Part shown: positions 24,008 to 31,085 of the stretch, piece by piece
Layout of the letters: the number at the start of each line of letters is the position of its first letter
Position numbering within the stretch: the stretch's first letter is position 1
Source of the DNA: Candidatus Zhuqueibacterota bacterium
GTDB lineage: Bacteria > Zhuqueibacterota > Zhuqueibacteria > Residuimicrobiales > Oceaniaggregativiventaceae
Reading direction: 5' to 3'
DNA length: 42,248 bases
NCBI GenBank assembly: GCA_014728085.1
Contig: WJMF01000083.1
Span: forward strand, 1 to 42,248
The notes under the pieces: generated by a model
Database searches by the model: none
The model's input: the letters and a program-made list of their open reading frames with translations, nothing else
What the model was told of the DNA's origin: nothing
Position numbers and translations under genes: made by a program

Positions 24008-24814
24008 ATGACGAATCTTAATGTCGTGGTCTGTGCCGGAATCGTGCCGGATCCTTTACAAACCCTTGACCCTGTGCAAACAGGAGAAAAACCGGGGTTG
24101 CGCAACGAAATGATGCTCCCCCATGTCCTCGATCCCTGGGCCGGCCATGCTCTTTATGAAGCAGCCGAACTGGTCAAAGAAACAGGGGGAAAATTATATG
24201 TGGTCAGCATCGGCCCAAAAGCAAAGTTACAGCAAGTCATGATGACAATCGCGCAAAAAGTACCGTTTCAGCTCATCGCCGCAGACGCTGCTGCGGGTGG
24301 GTTTTCCGATTCAAAGCAAATTGCTGTACAGCTCGCAGAGCTTGTTAAACAAATCGACGGACTTGATTTATCAAATACATTGTTATTCGGAGGCTGGGAA
24401 TCTGCTTCCAGAGGGGCCGGGACAACGCTGCAAATGGTCGGGGAAATACTCGGTGTTACGGATCAGTTTCAGGGGGTTGACAAAATCAGCCTGAATGACG
24501 ATGGCTCTTTTAAAGTGCTGGAACGCATCGAAGGGGGGAAACATCTGCATTCCAGCTGCAGCGGCGCGCCGGCTGTGCTGGGCTGGGCGACCGGTTATCT
24601 GCCGGAACCTCCGAACAATCCTCAAATCGGTATGACCAATATGCGCACCATTATGCCGGCACTGCAACAGGCAAAACCCGCTGATCTTGAAAACCCGGAA
24701 TTGACATTCACTGCTGTTGAATTGCCAAAACAAAAACGGGATACAAAAATTGTCAAGGATATATCTGCAGATGAAATCGCACAGGAAATCATTGATTGGA
24801 TAAAAAGTAAATAG
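24008..24814 (+). CDS. divergent electron-transfer flavoprotein beta subunit
   Basis: A 268-aa cytoplasmic protein with the EtfB/UspA-like alpha/beta fold: 'NVVVCAGIVPDP' replaces the usual 'vlVaVKrVPD', 'LDPWAGHALYEAAELVKETGGKLYVVSIGPKAKLQQVMM' follows the family pattern, and 'LERIEGGKHLHSSCSGAPAVLGWATGYLPEPP' occupies the position of 'REvDGGletv..lPavvt'. The canonical nucleotide-binding 'DgDsnQtG' is not present; 'GWESASRGAGTTLQM' stands in its place. GGAG precedes the ATG by seven bases. Identity as an ETF subunit is supported by the neighbouring etfA-like gene six bases downstream and the ETF-QO upstream. It is a distant branch, so its nucleotide and partner may differ. Confidence 0.78.
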   Translation: MTNLNVVVCAGIVPDPLQTLDPVQTGEKPGLRNEMMLPHVLDPWAGHALYEAAELVKETGGKLYVVSIGPKAKLQQVMMTIAQKVPFQLIAADAAAGGFSDSKQIAVQLAELVKQIDGLDLSNTLLFGGWESASRGAGTTLQMVGEILGVTDQFQGVDKISLNDDGSFKVLERIEGGKHLHSSCSGAPAVLGWATGYLPEPPNNPQIGMTNMRTIMPALQQAKPADLENPELTFTAVELPKQKRDTKIVKDISADEIAQEIIDWIKSK

Positions 24815-24820
24815 GAAAAT

Positions 24821-25855
24821 ATGATGAGCAAAATACTTGTCGTTACACCGGTTGAATCAGATGGCACCCTGCCACAGGCAGCCGGAGAAGCCCTGGGTGC
24901 CGCTATAACCCTGAAAGAGATGCTCGAGGCAGAATTATGCATAGGAATATGGGGCCAGGATGTGGATATGGCGATCGAGAATCTGGGAACGGACGCCGTC
25001 TCCAGTGGTTTTAAGGTTGAAGGAGAAGCGTTCACCGTTTCCCGTTATGCCAGCGATGCAGCCGCCTGTGAAGCAATTTGCCGTCAAGCTAAAGCCGATA
25101 TCGTCATCACTCCCGATTCTGTGCGCACGAATCGGACAATCGCAGGCGTTGCCTTTCGTCTCAATGGCGTTAGCGATACACATATAACCGAATTCAAGAT
25201 AGAAAATGGAGATTTGGTGGTGAGCCGCTGGCACTATCGTCAGCGCATACTGGCCCACCTTAAACGCAGCCAAAGACCGTGGTTTATATCGATTGAATCC
25301 GGTGTTTTCATCCCCCCACAGGGTGACAGTAAAGTACCGTCAACAGAAGCTCTCTCTGTCGATGTCAATGACGCTTTGACCCGCACGACGGTCAAGGGTA
25401 TCGAAACACCTGCCGGCGACGAACAAACCATTCGCCCGGATGCCGAGCTCTTGTTTGTCGCCGGAGCCGGCTGGACCAAAAAACAGCCTGATGGTGAGGT
25501 CAAAGCCGCTCAGGCCGCTGATATTATACTCGAATTTTTAAAGGAGAGCAAGTCTTCTCTCGGCAGCACAAAATCACTGGTGGATTTGAGCAGCGAAGGT
25601 GCAGCTGTTCTGCCGTTTATGACCCAGCTCAACCAGGTCGGTCAAACCGGTTCGACTCCCCGTCATGACAAGGGTTTGGCCACATGTTGTCACGGTGAAG
25701 AACCTCACGTGGTTGGATGGCGCTTTGTCAATGAGCGCCGCGTGATCAATCTCGATCCCAATTGTGGTTGGGCGCATGGCAAAGCCGATGTGCTCTATGT
25801 CGCCGACGCCTTTACGGTCATGCAAAAGGTGAACGAGCTGCTGGGTAACCAGTAG
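24821..25855 (+). CDS. divergent electron-transfer flavoprotein alpha subunit
   Basis: A 344-aa protein with the two-domain EtfA layout. The N-terminal Rossmann-like domain starts 'SKILVVTPVESDGTLPQAAGEALGAA', and the C-terminal FAD domain starts 'AELLFVAGAGWTKKQPDG' (about residue 208). 'QLNQVGQTGSTPRHDKGLATCCHG' (about 269-292) corresponds to the conserved 'QVGqTGk.v.P.lYia.GisGa.qH' FAD region: QVGQTG is retained but the rest is replaced, including an unusual Cys-Cys pair. 'RRVINLDPNCGWAHGKADVLYVADAF' replaces 'INkDp.ApIF..aDyg'. The usual GRG and GSR motifs are GAG and GST. FAD binding is likely but altered. ATG 24821 or 24824 could start; both follow AGGA. Confidence 0.75.
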   Translation: MMSKILVVTPVESDGTLPQAAGEALGAAITLKEMLEAELCIGIWGQDVDMAIENLGTDAVSSGFKVEGEAFTVSRYASDAAACEAICRQAKADIVITPDSVRTNRTIAGVAFRLNGVSDTHITEFKIENGDLVVSRWHYRQRILAHLKRSQRPWFISIESGVFIPPQGDSKVPSTEALSVDVNDALTRTTVKGIETPAGDEQTIRPDAELLFVAGAGWTKKQPDGEVKAAQAADIILEFLKESKSSLGSTKSLVDLSSEGAAVLPFMTQLNQVGQTGSTPRHDKGLATCCHGEEPHVVGWRFVNERRVINLDPNCGWAHGKADVLYVADAFTVMQKVNELLGNQ

Positions 25856-26565
25856 ACATAATGCTGCTCTTGTATACGAACCCCGGGATCCGGTTTCGAT
25901 TTGCGAAAATTTTCTTTCGGATTATTTGTGCGTAAAACCCTGTCGCCCCCTGGCGGGGGCTTGATGTTGTGTGGTAGATTCCACGGGCTCACGCCCGAGG
26001 CTGAGTCCTTGCGCCCCCTGGCGGGGGCTTGTTGTGGTGACGCTAATTTCACGAGCTCACGCCTGAGGCTGAACTCTTGCGCCCTCCTGGCGGGGGCTTG
26101 CAGCAGTTTAAAATAGAATGCCCTGAAAAGTACACCAAATAGTCTTCTCTAAACCAAAGGTTGCTCCTCCCATTGCAGCGCAGGCAGCATGACGTCAATT
26201 CCTTTATCAGCTTGTATTCAAACATCACTCCAGGAACACAATACCGATTTATGGGTATTAATCAGCTCCCCATTCAACCCTTGCACCACAGGCGGCTCCT
26301 GTTTTTATGGCGTACGATCTTTGCTATGGCCCTGATTATGTCACAGAGTTTTAACAAAAGACTCTATTTAAACCACTGATACACGTTCACAGAGACTGCG
26401 TAAAAACAAAAAAGGTGCGGCGCAGCCGATTTACGCTACTCAATATGATTCATTAAAATTGATTCATTTACGTAAACGTGGTGCGCCTCACCTGTATGCG
26501 ATAATTTGTTTTTTCCGGGTCTCTCTGGCTGTGAACCCGAAAAACAATAAAAATAAAAGAAAAAT
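25856..26565. other. gene-free region between convergent operons, contains tandem repeat
   Basis: About 710 bp between the end of etfA and the end of the toroid protein gene, both pointing into it. It holds the 68-bp tandem repeat at 25944-26100. The remaining 450 bp contains a 72-codon ORF (26161-26379) with no coding character, direct repeats of TGATTCATT near 26449 and 26460, and a 10-base palindrome TTTACGTAAA at 26467-26476. No convincing terminator for either operon was found. Confidence 0.55.
25944..26100. repeat. 68-bp tandem repeat with internal palindromes, 2.3 copies
   Basis: Copies start at 25944, 26012 and 26080 (the last partial), an exact 68-base period. Each begins with a GC-rich inverted repeat (gccccc-TGGC-gggggc followed by TTG) and carries mid-unit a second inverted repeat (GGGC-TCAC-GCCC in copy 1, degenerating in copy 2). 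The unit is not open in all copies and is not protein-coding. It resembles REP-type or attenuator-like palindromic elements, and no transposase is associated in the window. Confidence 0.85.
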
Positions 26566-29214
26566 CTATTTCAACACCGCAATTTTACCTATCGCCTTGT
26601 CTCCGTTTTCGGGTTCGATGACGTAAAAATAGACACCGTTGGCGACCAGGTCGCCCTGATCGTTAAGGCCGTTCCAGGACAATTCTACCTGTTGACCCCC
26701 CATCTGAAACTGACTGTCCATAAGCGTGGTAACCAAATCACTGGCAGCATCATAGAGTTTTACGGTGATATTGCCGGATGCACTCAGCTCAAAATGAATC
26801 GTTCCCATTCCCTGAGAAAAGTTGATTGGATTGGGATAAAAATAGTGATTGCTGATTTGTGCGCCACCTCCTGTCGCCATAACGCCGGTGGTTACCGGAA
26901 TGGCCCGGGTTTGGCTTGAACTCTGTACCGTGATTAATCCCTCAAACAATCCGGAGGTGGTAAAATCTACCGTACTCTGAGGCGGTGCGGTAAAATAACC
27001 GGTAATGTTTTGCGACCCTCCTGCCGGTATGGCCACAATGGAATTCGGCACGAATTGAAAAGCAGACGATGGAATGGTATTGCCGAATTGATCCGCCATT
27101 TCGGTCGCGAACACATCAACACTCAGCAAATTGGTGGAATCACCGGTTTCGTAAACGATGAGGTTAAAGGTATAGGTGCTGTCGTTTATCGGATTGGCGA
27201 TTTGAACCCGCTCCGGTTCTATCGTCATTTGAGCGAAAATAAAGGGTTTTGGCGCATATACCGTCAAACCGCCGATGGCGTTTACGCTTGCCGAGGTTCC
27301 AAATACCTGCTTGCCCTTAACGATTCCGGAAAAGTGTTTGGAGCTGACCGGGTTGGGATTATCGCCCTGATAGGCTTCGAGATAGAGGTCATAGGCGAGA
27401 TCGTTTACATTGCCGTTATGAAGTTCGATTGAAAACGCGGATGCGGAGAGCAGATCGATTTGAAAATGGTTATCGGTGACCCAGGAAGATAGCGGAATAT
27501 CAGTCATAAAGCTGCCGCTGTTATCCGGTCCGGCAAAGCGGCCCTCGGTATCATACAAGTTTAAATAAAGTCCGTTAAGCGCATTCGCCGGCGGTGTATA
27601 GGGACTGCCATCCACAGAGCCGGGAATCAGACGGATGACAAAGCGGGAATCTTCAGGAACCGTACCGGTCTGCATCGATAACACGGCCATAGCAGTGCTG
27701 CCATGGTCACCGAGGTGGGAAGACGCAATGGTATATCCGTCTGGTGCCGTCCAGCCGGTTGTCCAGTAATAATTTCGCATTTCATCCTGTTGATGCTGAA
27801 TTTTAATTTTATTATAAAGGAGATTATACCAGTCTTCGCCGATGAATTTGCTTTTACCGCCCAACGCCATCGCTTTGGCAAATTCATAAACATAATAGTA
27901 ATAACCGCCGCCGGAATAGACATAGTTATCGAGCCAGTCCGGGCATATCACATCGGTCAAATTACCGCCATCACCGATATAGTTGTACATGCTGTCCGCC
28001 AGCTCGATGGTGTTTTTGACCCCATAATTGTTGGCCAGGATTAATCCCCAGATGGCGGCCAGGGTGTTGCCCCGTTCTCTCGTACCGCCACGGTAATAAC
28101 CGATCCAGGCTTTATCCGCTTCCGTCCGGCGCCAGGTCTGAATGTAATTGAATATCTTTTGCCAGATATCTTTTTGCGTATACTCCATCGCATTGAGAGC
28201 GAGATAGGCCCACTGGTTGGCGGACATGTCTCCGTTATCTTCACTGATATAACTGCGATCGTAACGCCAGCTGACGCGATTCCAGGATTCATCGACATCA
28301 GCCGTGTAATAGGCCAGAGCGGATTGTAACGCATTTTCGACGTCGGTTCTGATCGGATCTGATAAACCGCTCTTTAGAGCCGATTTTAGAGCCACAACGG
28401 CCATGGCGGATTCATAACCGGCTGAATAATTATAGATGGCACCGGCGTGATACCCCTCTGTGCTTTGTGTTTCCAATAGATACCGTATCGCCCGCTCTAT
28501 TGTTGGGCCGAACCCGCTACTTTCAATCGTATACCCCTGTGCCAGAAAGGACTGAAGGGCCAGGGCGGTAATACCGGCATTTGGGTTGCCGGAGTAATTC
28601 CAGGAACCGAGTTCATCCACAGTGGTGCCGGTACTTTTCCTCAAAGCAGGGCGTTCACTCCCCCCCATTTCATCCTGAACAATAGCCCGCTGCAGGCTGG
28701 TAATGTTTTGCTCTGATTTTAACCAGGCTAATCCTTTTTCAACGAGTAGATCTTCCGTATAGAGAATGGCATTCGCCTCGCTGTCGGAAAGCGACTGGTT
28801 GTTATAGGCCGCTGTAACGCTGACAGGGTAAAAACCAGGTTGCGCAACAGAGGGTGGCTGAATGGATAAATAGTAGTGGTCGAACATCTCCTGGAGAATG
28901 AGAACGGTTGCCTGATTAACGCCAATAGCAACCTGAAAATTTTCTTTTTGCAGTCCTGATATAAACTGACCGTCATTACTGTTTACAGCCACTTTGATTC
29001 GAAGCGTATCGGACAGCAGATCCGAAAACAGATTCACAATATGTTTGGATTCAGTCGGATAGACGAGATCGATAATAAAGGCATCCTGTTGAATCTCTGC
29101 AATGGTTGTTTCCGATTTTTGGACACTCTGGGACTGCAAGAGGCTCGGCATCGACAGAATTGTAATCAGCATTAAGAAGACATAAAATGAGAAAAACCGA
29201 ATTCCCCTTTTCAT
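26566..29214 (-). CDS. secreted terpenoid-cyclase-fold (alpha/alpha toroid) protein with T9SS/FlgD-like tail
   Basis: An 882-aa exported protein. Signal peptide 'RFFSFYVFLMLITILSMPSLLQSQS' follows an AGGAG site. An Ig-like strand region (about 45-150) precedes a long helical repeat region (about 155-530) of the prenyltransferase/squalene-oxidase-repeat type: 'VEKGLAWLKSEQ', 'NAGITALALQSFLAQGY', 'AIRYLLETQSTEGYHAGAIYNYSAGYESAMAVVALKSA', 'MSANQWAYLALNAMEY', 'GSTAMAVLSMQTG'. The DxDD or QW catalytic motifs of real squalene cyclases are not evident, so it may bind rather than cyclise. Beta domains follow, and the C-terminus 'YFYPNPINFSQGMGTIHFELS...IAVLK' is FlgD/type A sorting-like. Last gene of a four-gene operon with another toroid protein. 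Confidence 0.83.
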   Translation of the reverse strand: MKRGIRFFSFYVFLMLITILSMPSLLQSQSVQKSETTIAEIQQDAFIIDLVYPTESKHIVNLFSDLLSDTLRIKVAVNSNDGQFISGLQKENFQVAIGVNQATVLILQEMFDHYYLSIQPPSVAQPGFYPVSVTAAYNNQSLSDSEANAILYTEDLLVEKGLAWLKSEQNITSLQRAIVQDEMGGSERPALRKSTGTTVDELGSWNYSGNPNAGITALALQSFLAQGYTIESSGFGPTIERAIRYLLETQSTEGYHAGAIYNYSAGYESAMAVVALKSALKSGLSDPIRTDVENALQSALAYYTADVDESWNRVSWRYDRSYISEDNGDMSANQWAYLALNAMEYTQKDIWQKIFNYIQTWRRTEADKAWIGYYRGGTRERGNTLAAIWGLILANNYGVKNTIELADSMYNYIGDGGNLTDVICPDWLDNYVYSGGGYYYYVYEFAKAMALGGKSKFIGEDWYNLLYNKIKIQHQQDEMRNYYWTTGWTAPDGYTIASSHLGDHGSTAMAVLSMQTGTVPEDSRFVIRLIPGSVDGSPYTPPANALNGLYLNLYDTEGRFAGPDNSGSFMTDIPLSSWVTDNHFQIDLLSASAFSIELHNGNVNDLAYDLYLEAYQGDNPNPVSSKHFSGIVKGKQVFGTSASVNAIGGLTVYAPKPFIFAQMTIEPERVQIANPINDSTYTFNLIVYETGDSTNLLSVDVFATEMADQFGNTIPSSAFQFVPNSIVAIPAGGSQNITGYFTAPPQSTVDFTTSGLFEGLITVQSSSQTRAIPVTTGVMATGGGAQISNHYFYPNPINFSQGMGTIHFELSASGNITVKLYDAASDLVTTLMDSQFQMGGQQVELSWNGLNDQGDLVANGVYFYVIEPENGDKAIGKIAVLK

Positions 29215-29245
29215 ATTTTCTCCTTCCCTGGTATTTTACTAGTCC

Positions 29246-30388
29246 TCAGCGTTGATCCGGCAATAACGATGAGGTATTAAACGGCTCTAAAACCTGTTCT
29301 AGAGATAACACAACATAGGCTGTCACCAAAACCGGATTGTTCTCCCACCAGCGGCCGTTTGAATTGACCCAGCTGCCATCGGCGTTTTGAATTTGGAGTA
29401 ATTGATCGGCCAATTCATGACGCCAGTAATGATTTTTTTGCTTTGCCGTGGTAATCACATCTATGTCGGCCACGCTCAGGGCTTTGGCCATAGTGTGATA
29501 ATAGTAATATAATCCCTGCATTCCCATAGCGGGATTTTCTTTGACGGTATAATGTTTTTGCAGCCATTCCAGAGCCGCCTGGACTCTGGGATCCGATCGG
29601 GATACAGAAGCGTGGATAAAGCTCTTCAATCCGGCGTACGTCATGCTGCCGTAGGAATGCGTTTCACCCGCTTTGCTGGTACCGGGACTGTACATAAATC
29701 CGCCATCATCGACACTACAGGATTGATCGTTATAAGCTTTGAGGTTCTGGCACCTCTGTAAAAATTGAATGGCGCGGTCGAAAAAGAGTGTCCGTTTTTC
29801 TTCAAACTTTTTTTCTGCAAGATTTAAATGCAACGTATCATCCGGGGCCTGCTCTTCGCTCGCCACAGCTTCCAGAGCCCATTGTAAATTGGACAGGTTG
29901 CAGGGCTTGTCATCTTTGCCGTAACTGACGCCGCCATAGTTGATGCTGTCCGGCGGCACGTCATTTTCTTCAGATTTCTGCATACTTATAATAAAAGACT
30001 GGGCATTTCTGATGATTGGATCGTAGAGAAAATTATCGGCGTCCTTGAAGGCCATAATGCAGATCGAGGTGCTATAGGTCTGCATATCATCATTGTAGAT
30101 ACCGCCATTATCATGAATACAGGATTTCAAAAAATTGAATCCTCTGGCGATGATGGAATCTTGTTCAGAAATAGCCGGATGCGCCCGTAAAAAAGAAGAT
30201 AATACCAAACCGGTAATCGCCGTATGCTGTTGCCAGCTGCCGTTTTTGTCCTGTTGATCGTGTAGATACTCCAGCCCGCGAATAATGGCATGTTCGATCT
30301 CTTTTTGCATGGAAAGATCGATACGCTGCTGTGGTGTAACAAGCGATGAAAAAATAAAGAGGGGAATAATCAAGAGTCGATGCATCAT
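29246..30388 (-). CDS. secreted prenyltransferase/squalene-oxidase-repeat protein
   Basis: A 380-aa exported protein with signal 'MMHRLLIIPLFIFSSLVTPQQ'. The body is an alpha/alpha toroid of squalene-cyclase-like repeats: 'AIIRGLEYLHDQQDKNGSWQQHTAITGLVLSSFL', 'GFNFLKSCIHDNGGIYNDDMQTYSTSICIMAF', 'VDDGGFMYSPGTSKAGETHSYGSMTYAGLKSFI' and 'LADQLLQIQNADGSWVNSNGRWWENNPVLVTAYVVLSL'. The arrangement matches the secreted prenyltransferase/squalene-oxidase-repeat proteins common in Planctomycetes and related groups, whose function is not established. No catalytic DxDD is seen. There is no sorting tail, so it is probably periplasmic or outer-membrane associated. Its start overlaps the YdjY gene stop by four bases (translational coupling), and it is followed 31 bp later by the second toroid gene. 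Confidence 0.85.
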   Translation of the reverse strand: MMHRLLIIPLFIFSSLVTPQQRIDLSMQKEIEHAIIRGLEYLHDQQDKNGSWQQHTAITGLVLSSFLRAHPAISEQDSIIARGFNFLKSCIHDNGGIYNDDMQTYSTSICIMAFKDADNFLYDPIIRNAQSFIISMQKSEENDVPPDSINYGGVSYGKDDKPCNLSNLQWALEAVASEEQAPDDTLHLNLAEKKFEEKRTLFFDRAIQFLQRCQNLKAYNDQSCSVDDGGFMYSPGTSKAGETHSYGSMTYAGLKSFIHASVSRSDPRVQAALEWLQKHYTVKENPAMGMQGLYYYYHTMAKALSVADIDVITTAKQKNHYWRHELADQLLQIQNADGSWVNSNGRWWENNPVLVTAYVVLSLEQVLEPFNTSSLLPDQR

Positions 30389-31032
30389 GGGGGTTGCTTC
30401 TCCTCGTTTATAGGTTGAATAAAAATCCGCGCAGTTGTTCCTTTGGGCGGCACAGTTGTTTCATTAACTCGGTAAACCGTATCATCATGGCGTGTCTCAA
30501 GACCATTTGCCAGGATACAGGAGAGATTATAGGTGGCGATCAAGGTCTGCTCGAATTCGGCGGCGAGTTCGCCGGTCGGGTATATCGGTGACCCGACAAA
30601 TGTCCAGGGTATATCCGAAACCGGTTGGTCGAGTTGCTGATTCCAAAGCAGTTTTCCGGCGCCAAAACGTTTTCCATCCAATTCGATCTCAATGGAAAAG
30701 CTAGCGGGAGTCACCTTTTGGCCACCTGGATTATTAAGCGGAATATATCCCATGGTCATCAGGGCCGTCTGCAGTACCAAAGGCCGAACCGGGGTAACCA
30801 GCAGACTTTCATGTACCTTGCCCTTTGGGGTACAGAGTAAAACTTCAATCAACCCCTTTGACATGTTGATCTTCGCCGGGATTTCGATGAGCTGTTGTTC
30901 CGCGTCCAGAATCAGTTGTTCGATACGATAGCGATTTTTATCGATTTTTTCGACAATCGCCCGATCGTCTTTCAGGGCAAATAGCAGTTGAGCACTCATC
31001 AAAATGCAGAAGAAATACCGGGTAATACGCAT
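30385..31032 (-). CDS. YdjY-domain exported protein
   Basis: A 215-aa protein whose best start is ATG 31032 (GAGGA eight bases upstream; an alternative ATG at 31038 is too close to it). The signal peptide is 'MRITRYFFCILMSAQLLFA'. The middle matches the YdjY domain pattern: 'IEIPAKINMSKGLIEVLLCTPKGKVHESLLVTPVRPLVLQTALMTMGYIPL' (about residues 48-98), with the conserved 'LLCTPxGKxHESLLVT' core, followed by 'FVGSPIYPTG' and a final strand region. YdjY-domain proteins are small and of unknown function. The coupling to a downstream toroid gene (ATGA overlap) and the PorV-like gene upstream suggests a shared envelope process. Confidence 0.8.
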   Translation of the reverse strand: MRITRYFFCILMSAQLLFALKDDRAIVEKIDKNRYRIEQLILDAEQQLIEIPAKINMSKGLIEVLLCTPKGKVHESLLVTPVRPLVLQTALMTMGYIPLNNPGGQKVTPASFSIEIELDGKRFGAGKLLWNQQLDQPVSDIPWTFVGSPIYPTGELAAEFEQTLIATYNLSCILANGLETRHDDTVYRVNETTVPPKGTTARIFIQPINEEKQPP

Positions 31033-31085
31033 ATTCATTTTCCTCTTATGCTGCCTTTGGCAGATCAATTGCCGCAAAACGCCTT

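Noticed and set aside
22341-24008. Long minus-strand ORFs opposite the ETF-QO gene
   Set aside because: The plus-strand frame has FAD and ferredoxin motifs throughout, and the minus-strand translations are typical antisense compositions.
26161-26379. 72-codon plus-strand ORF after the tandem repeats
   Set aside because: No ribosome-binding site, no motif and no neighbouring operon context. An alternative frame gives a faint GGS-type amidase-like string too short to support a call.
26508-26546. CGGGT/ACCCG hairpin near the end of the toroid operon
   Set aside because: The T-run is on the 5' side and the A-run on the 3' side of the hairpin on both strands, so it does not have the order of a rho-independent terminator.
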